A stretch of 64,000 nt of DNA, from contig CAZONM010000001.1 in NCBI GenBank assembly GCA_964580865.1, positions 1-64,000 on the forward strand, written 5' to 3'. Source of the stretch: JACOUT01 sp964580865 (GTDB taxonomy: Bacteria > Myxococcota > UBA727 > VGSZ01). The translations under genes and the position numbers were made by a program. Positions 1-8,272 of this stretch are shown piece by piece; positions within the stretch are counted from its first letter, which is position 1, and each line of letters opens with the position of its first letter. The notes under the pieces are model-generated. The model was not told the DNA's origin, did not search any database, and saw only the letters and a list, made by a program, of their open reading frames with translations.

Positions 1-171
1 GCTCTCGTGGGCCGCGGCCGCGGCGCGCGGGCTGTGCGCGCGCGCGTACGCCGCCAGCGCCTCGGGCGTGCGCTCGACGACGACGTCGTCGGGGGCGGCG
101 GCGCCCGCGAGCCAGGGGATCACGAGGAGGATCAACAACGCGCCGTCGCGCGTCGGGCGAGACCACAACAT
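1..171 (-). CDS. N-terminal fragment of an exported protein, possibly TolC-like (runs off left edge)
   Basis: An open frame starts with ATG at 171 and runs leftward through the window edge for 57 codons without a stop. The N-terminus is a clear signal peptide: an Arg-containing n-region, a hydrophobic stretch (LLILLVIPWLAG) and an AAA-type cleavage region. The mature part begins DDVVVERTPEALAAYARAHSP, which is reminiscent of the first helix of TolC-family outer-membrane efflux proteins, but too little is visible to be sure. The Cys-rich exported protein just upstream on the same strand would suit a metal-efflux operon; that is inference. Confidence 0.5.
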   Translation of the reverse strand, partial: MLWSRPTRDGALLILLVIPWLAGAAAPDDVVVERTPEALAAYARAHSPRAAAAAHES

Positions 172-215
172 GGAAGCTCCGTGCGTACGTCGTGAGAGGG
201 GCGACGTCGACGGAG

Positions 216-602
216 TCAGATCAAGAGCACGCGCTTTTTCAGATGGAGCGGGGGCCCGGTGGCGAGCACCGCGCCCTCGACGCTGGCGCCGGGCGCCGCG
301 GGCTCACCAAGCAGCACGGCCGCGGCGGGCAACGGGACGATGGTCCGCACCGGCGGCGCGAGGTGGACGACGGCGCCGGCGCCGGGTGCGGGCGGGATGG
401 CGGCCACGGCGCTCGGGGCGGCGTCGCAGCACGGCGCGCGCGCCAGCTCGTCGCCGAGGGCGGGCAGGCGCAGCGCGTGCGTGCAGCAGCACGTGCTGTG
501 CGTGGTGTTCAGCGTGCGGCACAAGAGCAGCGCGTCGGGCACGCCGGCGCCGGCGACGAAGAGCGCCAGCAGGAGGGCCGTGAGCGATCGCAGCGCGGTC
601 AC
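216..602 (-). CDS. Small exported cysteine-rich protein of unknown function
   Basis: This 128-residue frame, read from a GTG start (the in-frame ATG at 686 would place 28 Arg-rich residues before the signal), has an N-terminal hydrophobic signal segment (LTALLLALFVAGAG) followed by C-x9-CCC and a further CC pair, then a long Ala/Pro-rich low-complexity half. No known catalytic motif is visible. Cys-rich small secreted proteins of this kind often sit ahead of heavy-metal efflux genes in deltaproteobacteria, and a possible TolC-like gene follows 44 bases downstream. The coding call rests on signal peptide and codon bias; the function is unknown. Confidence 0.5.
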   Translation of the reverse strand: MTALRSLTALLLALFVAGAGVPDALLLCRTLNTTHSTCCCTHALRLPALGDELARAPCCDAAPSAVAAIPPAPGAGAVVHLAPPVRTIVPLPAAAVLLGEPAAPGASVEGAVLATGPPLHLKKRVLLI

Positions 603-702
603 GCCCCGAGCATAGAAGCTCGCGCGCACCCGGGCCAGCATCGCGCGGCGCCCAAGGCTTGGCGGCGCGCGCCGTCGCGTTCGCACGCGGGCGCGGGCCG
701 GC

Positions 703-2334
703 TCACGGCTTCGGCTTGCCGCCGGGATCTGCGCCCACCACCTCGATCACGTGATCGCCCACCTGCACGCGGTCGTTGGCGGTGAGCACGATGGGCGAGA
801 TCACGCGCTTGCCGTTCACGAAGGTGCCGTTGGTGGTCTTGAGGTCCACCACGATGGCCTTGCCGTCGCGCACCACGATGCGCGCGTGGCGCTTCGAGAT
901 GTTGCCCGCGGCGATGACGATGTCGTTGCCCGGCATGCGCCCCACGGTGAGCTCGGCGCACAAGGGCACGCGCGTGAGCTCGTTGCCGCCGGGGCCACGC
1001 ACCACCACCTCGCCGCCCTTGATGACCTGGCCCGAGGCCTGATCGATCCACGCGCTGACGCGCGCGCTCTTCTGATCGGCCACGTGCTTGCCGCCCTGCG
1101 CCACGTCCACGCCGAGCTGGGTCGCCTTGAACTCGGCGTACTCGGCGCCGCTCGGCCGCCGCTCGTAGGCCGTGACCTCGTCGACGAGCTGCTCCACGGC
1201 CTCGGACAGCGCGCTGCCGTCCATCTTTTGGTAGCCGGGCACGGCCTCGAGCACCACGAGGTGCTTGCGCAGGATGGCGGCGGCGGCGTCGAACTTCCCT
1301 TGGTCGGCCAGCGCGCGCGCCTCGCTGCGGCCTACCTCGGCCTTGGCCAGCACCGCCGCCGCGTGCACCTCCACCACCAGCGCGGGCTCGGCGTCGACGA
1401 CGCGCAGGCGCACGGGCTGCTCGAGGGTGGTCACGTCGGCGGCGCCGGCGCGGCGGAAGCGCACCTTGACCACGGCGCCCACGATCTCCTGCGGCTCCTT
1501 GGGCGCGTCGATGAGCACGCGCGCCACCGCCACGCGCTCGCCGTGCTCCCGCAGGTCGGGCTGCGGCACCACCAGGCCGTCCTTGGACAGCCGCGGGCGC
1601 GCGCCGATGACCTCCACGAGCTCGGCGCCGTCGCCGGGGCCAAACACCAGCTCCACGGCCTCGGCCACCACGTCGCTCTGCGCGCCCACGGCGCGCGCGA
1701 ATTCCACGCGCGCCTCCGTGGGGTCGGGGATGAACCAGTACTGCCCACCGCCCGCGTTGGCGACCGCGGCGAGCACGTCGGGGTTGTGGCGCGCGCCGTA
1801 GCCGAGCGTGGTGACCGAGATGTCGGGGCGCAGCTTGGCCGCCAGCTCCGCCAGCCCCGCGGGCGCGGTCACGCCCTGGTTGGCCTCGCCGTCGGAGAGC
1901 AGCACGATCACCTGGCGCTCGTGCGCGGCGCGCGTGCCCAGCACCTTGGCGCCGAGCAAGAGGCCGCTGCCGAGGTTCGTCTGCCCCGTGGCCTCGATGC
2001 CGTCGCAGCGCCGCCGCAGCTGGCGCTTGGTCTCGGGGCTGAGCGCGGCGGCGTCGGCGACGACGGTGGCGGCGTCGGCGAACGCCACCACGCCCACCTT
2101 GTCGGTGGGGGCCAACAGCTCGAAGAGCGCGTGCAGCGACTCCTGCACGTGCGCCAGCGGCTGCCCCTTCATGGAGCCCGAGGCGTCGACGACGAAGCAC
2201 ACCGACAAGGGTGGGCGCGACGCGTCCAGCGGGCGCCCCACGGCGCACAGCTGCGCCATGAGCGCCAGCTCGGTGCGGCGGCCGGGCTTCACCGACTCGC
2301 GCTCGAAGAGCGCGCGCAGCTTGAGCGTCTCCAT
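703..2334 (-). CDS. VWA domain protein with C-terminal FHA domain
   Basis: A 543-residue cytoplasmic protein. Residues about 44-215 form a von Willebrand A domain with an intact metal-ion site: DASGSMKG at 50-57, a TGQTNLGSG threonine loop and LLSDGEANQG. The C-terminal about 90 residues are a forkhead-associated phosphothreonine-binding domain (LTVGRMPGNDIVI, SKRHARI, TTNGTFVNG). The middle resembles the beta-rich and helical tail seen in bacterial VWA proteins of this type. The start at 2334 is preceded by GGGAGGTGGCG. FHA and VWA domains suggest a partner of a Ser/Thr kinase signalling pathway, which is abundant in Myxococcota; the actual partner is not in the window. It is divergent from purE. 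Confidence 0.9.
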   Translation of the reverse strand: METLKLRALFERESVKPGRRTELALMAQLCAVGRPLDASRPPLSVCFVVDASGSMKGQPLAHVQESLHALFELLAPTDKVGVVAFADAATVVADAAALSPETKRQLRRRCDGIEATGQTNLGSGLLLGAKVLGTRAAHERQVIVLLSDGEANQGVTAPAGLAELAAKLRPDISVTTLGYGARHNPDVLAAVANAGGGQYWFIPDPTEARVEFARAVGAQSDVVAEAVELVFGPGDGAELVEVIGARPRLSKDGLVVPQPDLREHGERVAVARVLIDAPKEPQEIVGAVVKVRFRRAGAADVTTLEQPVRLRVVDAEPALVVEVHAAAVLAKAEVGRSEARALADQGKFDAAAAILRKHLVVLEAVPGYQKMDGSALSEAVEQLVDEVTAYERRPSGAEYAEFKATQLGVDVAQGGKHVADQKSARVSAWIDQASGQVIKGGEVVVRGPGGNELTRVPLCAELTVGRMPGNDIVIAAGNISKRHARIVVRDGKAIVVDLKTTNGTFVNGKRVISPIVLTANDRVQVGDHVIEVVGADPGGKPKP

Positions 2335-2448
2335 CGCCACCTCCCGTTGTGCGGAGGTCCCCATTGTAGGGTCGCGCGCGCGGCGCGGGCGTGACGCGAT
2401 CACGGGCGTCCGCTTCCGCAGCGCCCCGTGTGTGCTAATGGCGCTGCC

Positions 2449-2967
2449 ATGCCTACTCGGCGACGGACCACGCGCGCGGCGGCACCCCTGGTGGGCGTGA
2501 TCATGGGCAGCGCGTCCGACGGCCCCACCATGCGCGCGGCCGTCGACGTGCTGACGGCCCTGCGCGTGCCGCACGAGGCGCGCGTGCTGTCGGCGCATCG
2601 CATGCCCGACGACATGTTCCGCTACGCCGAGGAGGCGGAGGGGCGCGGCCTCCGGGTGATCATCGCGGGCGCCGGCGGCGCCGCGCACCTGCCGGGCATG
2701 GTGGCGTCGAAGACGCGCTTGCCGGTCTTGGGCGTGCCCGTGCAGTCGAAGGCCCTGCACGGCCTCGACTCGTTGCTCTCCATCGCGCAGATGCCCGGCG
2801 GCGTCCCCGTGGCCACCTTCGCCATCGGCGAGGCCGGCGCCAAGAACGCCGGGCTGTTCGCCGCCGCCATCCTGGCCCTCCACGACGAGGCGCTCGCCGC
2901 TCGCCTCGAAGCGCTGCGCGCCCGGCAGACGGCCGACGCGCGCGCCAGCCGACCGGCGCGGGCCTGA
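2449..2967 (+). CDS. purE: N5-carboxyaminoimidazole ribonucleotide mutase
   Basis: PurE class I converts N5-CAIR to 4-carboxyaminoimidazole ribonucleotide in de novo purine synthesis. The family signature is intact: GVIMGSASDGPTM near the N-terminus, SAHRMPDDMFRYA, IIAGAGGAAHLPGM and the PVLGVPV..LHGLDSLLSIAQMPGGVPVATFAIG region, and the length (172 aa) is typical. The ATG at 2449 is chosen over an upstream GTG at 2428 because it directly precedes the short basic leader MPTRRRTTR and the conserved core. It is followed after 7 bases by purK, so the two form an operon that bypasses the direct AIR carboxylase route. Confidence 0.96.
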   Translation: MPTRRRTTRAAAPLVGVIMGSASDGPTMRAAVDVLTALRVPHEARVLSAHRMPDDMFRYAEEAEGRGLRVIIAGAGGAAHLPGMVASKTRLPVLGVPVQSKALHGLDSLLSIAQMPGGVPVATFAIGEAGAKNAGLFAAAILALHDEALAARLEALRARQTADARASRPARA

Positions 2968-2974
2968 GGCGCGC

Positions 2975-4135
2975 ATGGGGCGCACCGATCCCATCACCCC
3001 CGGCAAGACCATCGGCATCCTCGGCGGCGGCCAGCTCGGGCGCATGTTCGCCATCGCCGCGCGCCGCATGGGCTATCGCGTGCACGCGCTCGACCCGGCG
3101 CCCGACTGCCCCACGGGCCAGGTGGCCGACGTGGAGTGGAGCGCCGCCTACGACGACGTCGACACCGCGCTCAAGTTCGCGCGCGCCGTTGACGTGGTCA
3201 CCTTCGAATTCGAGAACGTGCCCTACGAGACCTTGCAGCGCGTGGCCGAGGTGGTGCCCGTGCACCCGGCGCCGCTCGTCCTCGACACCACGCGGCACCG
3301 CCTGCGCGAGAAGACCTTCCTGCAGACCCACGGCTTCCCGGTGGCGCCCTTCCGCGCCGTGCAATCGCAGGACGACCTGCGCGCCGCCGTGGCCCACCTC
3401 GGCACGCCGTGCATCCTGAAGACCGCCACCTTCGGCTACGACGGCAAGGGCCAGACGCGCATCGACGACCCCGCGCAGTCCGACGAGGCGTGGCGGAAGC
3501 TCGGGCAGCCCATGGGCGTGCTCGAGGGCTTCGTGCGCTTCGCCTGCGAGCTGAGCGTCATCGTGGCGCGCGCCCGCACCGGCGAGGTGGTGGTGTTCCC
3601 GGTGGCCGAGAACGCGCACGCGCGCCACATCCTCGACGTCACCGTGGTGCCCGCACGCGTGCCCGAGGCGACGCGCCGCGCGGCCGTGGAGCTGGCGGTG
3701 GCGGTGGCGAAGTCGCTCGACCTCGTGGGCGTGCTCGCGGTGGAGCTGTTCTGGCTCAAGGACGAGAGCGTGGCCGGCGCGCTCCTCGTGAACGAGCTGG
3801 CGCCGCGGCCGCACAACTCGGGGCACTTCAGCATCGACGCCTGCGTCACGAGCCAGTTCGAGCAGCAGCTGCGCGCCGTGTGCGGCCTGCCGCTCGGCGA
3901 CGTGGAGCTGTTGCGCCCCGTGGCCATGGCGAACCTGCTTGGCGACGAGTGGGCGAAGGGCGAGCCGCGCTGGGAGCGCGCCCTGGCCGTGCCCGACGTG
4001 AAGCTGCACCTCTACGGCAAGACCGAGGCGCGCCCGGGCAGAAAGATGGGCCACCTCACGGCCATGGCGGCGAGCGCCGACGAGGCGGAGCAGAAGGTGC
4101 GCGCGGCGCGCGCGGCGTTGGCGCCAGCCTCGTGA
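2975..4135 (+). CDS. purK: N5-carboxyaminoimidazole ribonucleotide synthase (ATP-grasp)
   Basis: PurK uses ATP and bicarbonate to carboxylate AIR to N5-CAIR, the substrate of the preceding PurE. The 386-residue product opens with the nucleotide-binding GILGGGQLGRMFAIAARRMG, then the ATP-grasp domain with ILKTATFGYDGKGQ, a catalytic acidic segment VELFWLKD, and NELAPRPHNSGHFSIDAC, all hallmark PurK motifs. Full length, no breaks. Seven bases separate it from purE, consistent with cotranscription. Confidence 0.96.
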   Translation: MGRTDPITPGKTIGILGGGQLGRMFAIAARRMGYRVHALDPAPDCPTGQVADVEWSAAYDDVDTALKFARAVDVVTFEFENVPYETLQRVAEVVPVHPAPLVLDTTRHRLREKTFLQTHGFPVAPFRAVQSQDDLRAAVAHLGTPCILKTATFGYDGKGQTRIDDPAQSDEAWRKLGQPMGVLEGFVRFACELSVIVARARTGEVVVFPVAENAHARHILDVTVVPARVPEATRRAAVELAVAVAKSLDLVGVLAVELFWLKDESVAGALLVNELAPRPHNSGHFSIDACVTSQFEQQLRAVCGLPLGDVELLRPVAMANLLGDEWAKGEPRWERALAVPDVKLHLYGKTEARPGRKMGHLTAMAASADEAEQKVRAARAALAPAS

Positions 4136-4500
4136 GCTCCGGCGCCGCACGCGCGGCTCACGGTGGATCAGCGCGACGAGTGTTCATCCGCCGGGACCAT
4201 CGAGGCGAGGCGCTGCGTGCAGCTCCCCGAGCTTGGCGAGGTCGCGTGCGACGACGTCGACGGGCGCTTCAGCGCGCGTGATGGTCGCTGCGCCGCGGCG
4301 GCGACGGGGCCTCCGGTGCAGCTTCGTGCTCGCCACGGTCACCGGTCCCTGCGTTCAAGGGGTGTCCACCGGCCTCGACGGTGGGTCACCATCACGGCAG
4401 CGAGGTGCCCAGCGGAGCGGCCACCGCGGTGACCGCAGCGATGGTCGAGCCGAGCGCGGCACCCGTTGCGACGGCGGCTCGACCGCGCTCTACCCACGCG
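4136..4500. other. Gene-free stretch between purK and the SH3-like protein gene
   Basis: About 365 bases with no convincing gene. Short open frames here (for example 4163-4432) show no signal peptide, no ribosome binding site and no recognisable motif. Composition is as GC-rich as the neighbours. I see no hairpin with a T-run and no clear promoter. Confidence 0.4.
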
Positions 4501-5115
4501 ATGATCGCGATGGCCCTGACGCTCTTCTTCGCGCTGGCCGCTCCTCCCGCGGCCGAGCCAGCGCCGAAGGCACCAGGACCGAGCCCCGCGGCCCCGTGGC
4601 GCGCGCCGGAGCCCGGGGACTGTGACCGCGAGATCGGCATCGAGCCCGTCGCCGTGTACGAGGTGAGGGACCCGAAGGACCCCACCGTGAACCTGCGCCG
4701 CGATCCGAACGGCGCGGTGACCGACGCGCTGCCCAACGGCAGCCAGGTCCTGTTGCTGGAGCGCACGAAGAGCGACCCGTGGCTGCTCGTGCTCGCGGCG
4801 CGGCCTGCGGTCGAGTCGACGGGGTTTCTGCGACGCGAGTGGATCGTGAAGGGGTCGCGCGGCCTACGCCTACAGTCGCCGTCGACGACCGTCTTCGAGC
4901 TGCCGCTGCATGGCCTCGCCGATGACGGTGCGCCCATCGTGCGCACCGTCCGCACCGGCAGCAGCGTGACCGTGCTGCAGGAGCAGGGCGCCTGGACCCG
5001 CGCGCTCGTGCGCGAGGAGCCAACGAACATCAAGGGCTTCATCCACGAGAGCCGCCTTCACCTCGTCCACACGCGCCCGCGCACCGGCGCGTGCGACCAC
5101 GACGTCACGCCCTGA
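4501..5115 (+). CDS. Exported protein with two SH3-like (SH3b) segments
   Basis: A 204-residue protein beginning MIAMALTLFFALAAPPA, a short signal peptide followed by a Pro/Ala linker. The mature part holds two repeats of bacterial SH3 type: residues about 50-115 (YEVRDPKDPTVNLRRDPNG...LPNGSQVLLLERTKSDPWLLV) and 125-190 (VFELPLHGLADDGAPIVRTVRTGSSVTVLQEQGAWTRALV). The phrase 'NLR..P.G.V...L..G..V' is the SH3b signature. Such domains usually bind cell-wall or protein ligands in the envelope. The ATG at 4501 is preferred to 4381 because it puts the signal sequence at the N-terminus. The role is unknown. Confidence 0.7.
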   Translation: MIAMALTLFFALAAPPAAEPAPKAPGPSPAAPWRAPEPGDCDREIGIEPVAVYEVRDPKDPTVNLRRDPNGAVTDALPNGSQVLLLERTKSDPWLLVLAARPAVESTGFLRREWIVKGSRGLRLQSPSTTVFELPLHGLADDGAPIVRTVRTGSSVTVLQEQGAWTRALVREEPTNIKGFIHESRLHLVHTRPRTGACDHDVTP

Positions 5116-5253
5116 CGAACGCGGCCATCGGCCGGCGCGCACGCTCGCGACGGAGCCGAGGTGACCGAGTGGTACTAGCTCCGGGCACGAACGGGCGGAC
5201 GTTCGTGCGACCGCACGGATGATCGCGCGCCGGCGCTGCGCTATGCGCGGCCC

Positions 5254-6213
5254 ATGCTGTCCACCGCGCTCGCGCTCTCCCTCGCGTTCACCGCCGCCAA
5301 CCCCATCACCGTCGACGTGGACGCGCGCGACATCGGCAAGCGCATCGTGCATGCGAAGGTCGTCATCCCCGCGAGCCCGGGCCCGCTCTCCCTCAGCTAC
5401 CCGAAGTGGCTGCCGGGGAACCACGCGCCCACCGGGCCGCTCAACGGCGTGGTGAACCTGCGCCTCACGAGCGGGGGCGTGCAGCTGCCCTGGCGCCGCG
5501 ACGCCGTCGAGATGTTCACGCTGCACGTGGACGTCCCCGCGGGGGCAAGCGCCGTGGAGGCCAGCTTCGACTACGTCGAGGACGCCGCCGGCTCGACCAC
5601 CTTCACCGAGAACACCGCCGTGCTCCTGCCGAACACCGTGGTGCTGGTGCCCGGCGGCGCGCGCACCGACGACCTGCGCGCCCGCGCTCGCGTCACGCTG
5701 CCGGCGGGCTGGGGCTATGGCAGCGGCATGCTGGCCGTGAAGCGCAGCGGTGACGTCGTGGAGTTCGAGGAGCTCTCCCTCACGATGCTGGTGGACTCGC
5801 CCATCGCCATGGGGCGCTACCACCGCCGCATCGCGCTCGGCGACAAGCACAGCATCTTCCTCGTGGCCGACTCCGCCGGCGCGCTCGAGGTCCCGGCCGA
5901 CACCATCACGCAGTGGAAGCAGCTCGTGGCCGAGGCGGGCGTCACCCCGGGCATGACGCTCGTGGCCGTGAATGGTCGGCGCGACAGCCCCGAGGTGATG
6001 GACGCCGCGCTCCTCGCCGCGCGCAAGGACAAGGCGCCCCTCGAGCTCCTCGTCGAGAACGCCGGCTTCTTTCGCACCGTCAAGGCGGACTACCACGACG
6101 GCGCGCGCTACCCGGTGCTGGCGCGGGACCCCAAGCGGCCCGACGTGCTCACGAAGATCCTGGCGCCCCGCACGCCGCACGCGCCGCGCACGCCCAAGGC
6201 CCCGAAGAAGTAG
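5254..6213 (+). CDS. M61 peptidase-derived protein: N-terminal and PDZ domains joined, catalytic domain absent
   Basis: The 319-residue product carries a signal peptide, then an N-terminal beta-sandwich typical of M61 glycyl aminopeptidases (ISYPKWLPG-type segment SLSYPKWLPGNHAPTGP at 47-63; HSIFLVADSAGALEVPADT at 199-216). At residues about 226-231 it jumps straight into the C-terminal PDZ and tail (GVTPGMTLVAVNGRRDSP, LELLVENAGFFRTVKADYHDGARYP). Full M61 enzymes are around 600 residues and have the zinc-binding HExxH domain between these parts; no HExxH exists here. The join lies where both flanks would read AG, so an internal in-frame deletion of the catalytic part is likely. The product cannot be an active peptidase of this family. 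Confidence 0.8.
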   Translation: MLSTALALSLAFTAANPITVDVDARDIGKRIVHAKVVIPASPGPLSLSYPKWLPGNHAPTGPLNGVVNLRLTSGGVQLPWRRDAVEMFTLHVDVPAGASAVEASFDYVEDAAGSTTFTENTAVLLPNTVVLVPGGARTDDLRARARVTLPAGWGYGSGMLAVKRSGDVVEFEELSLTMLVDSPIAMGRYHRRIALGDKHSIFLVADSAGALEVPADTITQWKQLVAEAGVTPGMTLVAVNGRRDSPEVMDAALLAARKDKAPLELLVENAGFFRTVKADYHDGARYPVLARDPKRPDVLTKILAPRTPHAPRTPKAPKK

Positions 6214-6254
6214 GGATTCTCGACGACGCCGCGGACCCGGCGTAAGGTCCCTTC

Positions 6255-7358
6255 ATGTTGGCGCGTGGGACCGGGGTGTTGGTGGCGGCGCTCATCGCGG
6301 CCTGCGCGTCCGCGCCACCGCCACCGCCGCCGCCGCCGCCGCCGCCCGTGCAGGCGCCCGAGCCCGAGCCCGAGCCGGACCCTGCGCCCCAGACCTGGGA
6401 GCAGGCCGTCGAGAAGTGGGGCCACCAGTGTCCGGGGCCCTTCTTCACGCTGCCCGAGAAGACGACGGTGCAGGCGGCCGGGCGCACCTTCGAGATCGAG
6501 GGCAGCACGCTGCGCCTCGTGTCGGGCGGCGGCGCCTGGAAGGGGCCGCTCAAGATCGGCGTGCTCGGGGCCATCAAGGACGCCGAGTACAAGACCAAGC
6601 AGAACATCCAGAAGGCGGCGCGCGAGTTCAAGAAGCTCGGCGTGCACATCGTGGTGGCCAACGGCGACCTCATCGGCGACGAGGCCGGCGACCTCGCCAA
6701 GGTCGCCAAGATGCTCGGCGACACCATCAAGGTCCCGATCTTCGTGCACTCGGGCAACTACGAGTGGACCAGCGCCTTCACCGAGACCTTCAACGGCCAA
6801 GGCGGCGCGTACCCCCACATCTTCAACATGAACCTGCTGCGCCACGTGGACCTCGGCGGCGTGCACCTGTTCTCGTTGCCGGGCTGGAGCGTGCGGCAGT
6901 TCGTCAAGCCCGCTGCCTGCTACTACGACAGTGACGAGGTGAAGGCGCTCGAGGAGCAGCTGCGCCCCGTGGTGCAGAAGGGCGAGACCGTGGTGCTGCT
7001 GGCGCACGGACCGCCGCGCGGGCGCGGCAAGCAGTCGCTCGACTTCGCCGCCAGCGCCGGCAACGTGGGCGACGAGCACCTGCAGCGCATGCTGCGCGAC
7101 GTGCCCGTGAAGTTCGGCATCTTCTCGCACATCCTCGAGGCCGGCGGGCGCGCCACTACCGACGTGGAGCGCCAGCCGCCCCTCAAGCTGCCCCTGCGCC
7201 GGCCCGTCGACAAGCTCTACATCAACGCCGGCAGCGCCAGCGCCTTCGGCTGGCAGATGCTCGACAAGAAGACCTCGCACGGCATGGCCGCGGTGGTCGT
7301 CGTCGACGACATCGCGGGTGGCGGCAACGCGCGCGTGAGCTTCTTGAAGCTGCGCTGA
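6255..7358 (+). CDS. Lipoprotein with degenerate calcineurin-like phosphoesterase domain
   Basis: A 367-residue protein with a lipoprotein signal (VAALIAAC, lipidated Cys17) and a run of 11 prolines plus a Glu-Pro repeat as a periplasmic linker. The remaining 290 residues follow the metallophosphoesterase order: a beta-strand GVLGAIKDAEY, NGDLIGD, HSGNYEW, LLAHGPPRG and GIFSHILEAGG. Compared with the family (DxH, GDxxD, GNHE, GHxH) the first Asp-His pair is missing and GNHE reads GNYE, so metal binding may be altered or lost. The following transporter gene starts 6 bases after its stop, suggesting cotranscription. Substrate unknown. Confidence 0.7.
   Translation: MLARGTGVLVAALIAACASAPPPPPPPPPPPVQAPEPEPEPDPAPQTWEQAVEKWGHQCPGPFFTLPEKTTVQAAGRTFEIEGSTLRLVSGGGAWKGPLKIGVLGAIKDAEYKTKQNIQKAAREFKKLGVHIVVANGDLIGDEAGDLAKVAKMLGDTIKVPIFVHSGNYEWTSAFTETFNGQGGAYPHIFNMNLLRHVDLGGVHLFSLPGWSVRQFVKPAACYYDSDEVKALEEQLRPVVQKGETVVLLAHGPPRGRGKQSLDFAASAGNVGDEHLQRMLRDVPVKFGIFSHILEAGGRATTDVERQPPLKLPLRRPVDKLYINAGSASAFGWQMLDKKTSHGMAAVVVVDDIAGGGNARVSFLKLR
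6315..6347. repeat. CCG triplet run encoding 11 prolines
   Basis: Eleven consecutive Pro codons, seven of them consecutive CCG, directly after the lipobox of the phosphoesterase-like lipoprotein. Triplet unit changes would keep the frame, so length variation would only alter the linker. Confidence 0.8.
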
Positions 7359-7364
7359 TCGTCG

Positions 7365-8267
7365 ATGCGTGGGTCACTCGCCATCGCCGGGGCCGCGTGC
7401 TTGTGGGGGCTGTGGAGTCTGTTCTATCGGAGCGCCGAGCATGCGGCGCGCGCCACCCCCGTCTCGGCCGCGGCCGAGTCGTTCGTCGTCCTCGGCGTCA
7501 TGCTGGTGGCGCTGTTGCCGCGCGCCGTCCACGACGCAACGCGGGCGCCGCGCCGATCGCCACGCGCCTGGGCCGCGCTGGCGTTCGCCGGCCTGCTCGA
7601 CGGCGGGAACTTCCTCTGCTTCCTCGCAGCCATGCAGAAGACCACCGTGACCATCGCGGTGCTCACCCATTACCTCGCCCCGCTCGTCGTCGCGGCGCTC
7701 GCGCCGGTGGTCCTGCGGGAGCGCTGGCGGCTTGGCACGTTCGGCGCGACCCTGGTGGCCGTGGCGGGCCTCGCGTTGCTGCTGCGCCCGTGGGCGCAGA
7801 CGCTGTCGGCCGGTGACGTGACCGGTGCGCTGTTCGGCGCGGCGTCCGCGCTCTGCTACGGCGGCAGCGTGGTGGTGCAGAAGGGTCTGGCTGCGCGCTT
7901 CTCTCCCTTCGAGCTCGGTGCGTTCAGCAAGCCCCCCGCGCTGGCGGTCTCGGCGCTGGCGCTCGGGAGCGCATCCGCGCTCGCGCTCGAGCTCGAGCCG
8001 CTCGCGTGGCTGGTCGCGGGCGGGGTGCTGTGCGGCGCGATCCCCTTGGTGTTGTTCTTCACGGGTCTTCGAAGGACGGCGGCCAGCCGCGCAGCCGTGC
8101 TCACGCTCTGCGAGCCCGTGGTCGCGATGGCGGTCGGCGCGCTCGTGTGGCGCGAGCCGCTCGGGTGGTGGAGCGCGGCCGGGTCCGCGCTCATCCTGGG
8201 CGCCGCGGCGTGGATCGCGCGCGGCGAGGGCGGCGCTCAGCCGACGCCGCGCCGCGCCGTCGGCTGA
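7365..8267 (+). CDS. DMT superfamily EamA-type transporter
   Basis: A 300-residue membrane protein with about ten hydrophobic segments arranged as two EamA repeats (first SLAIAGAACLWGLWSLFYR..., second DVTGALFGAASALCYGGSVV...). Motifs typical of the family are the LTHYLAPLVVAALAPVVLRERW and LTLCEPVVAMAVGALVWREPL segments, where the proline and downstream acidic/basic residues close each repeat. Members export amino acids or other metabolites or take up drugs; the substrate cannot be read from sequence. It starts 6 bases after the lipoprotein gene and is convergent with the marR-type gene, whose stop lies 6 bases away. Confidence 0.85.
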   Translation: MRGSLAIAGAACLWGLWSLFYRSAEHAARATPVSAAAESFVVLGVMLVALLPRAVHDATRAPRRSPRAWAALAFAGLLDGGNFLCFLAAMQKTTVTIAVLTHYLAPLVVAALAPVVLRERWRLGTFGATLVAVAGLALLLRPWAQTLSAGDVTGALFGAASALCYGGSVVVQKGLAARFSPFELGAFSKPPALAVSALALGSASALALELEPLAWLVAGGVLCGAIPLVLFFTGLRRTAASRAAVLTLCEPVVAMAVGALVWREPLGWWSAAGSALILGAAAWIARGEGGAQPTPRRAVG

Positions 8268-8272
8268 CCCCG

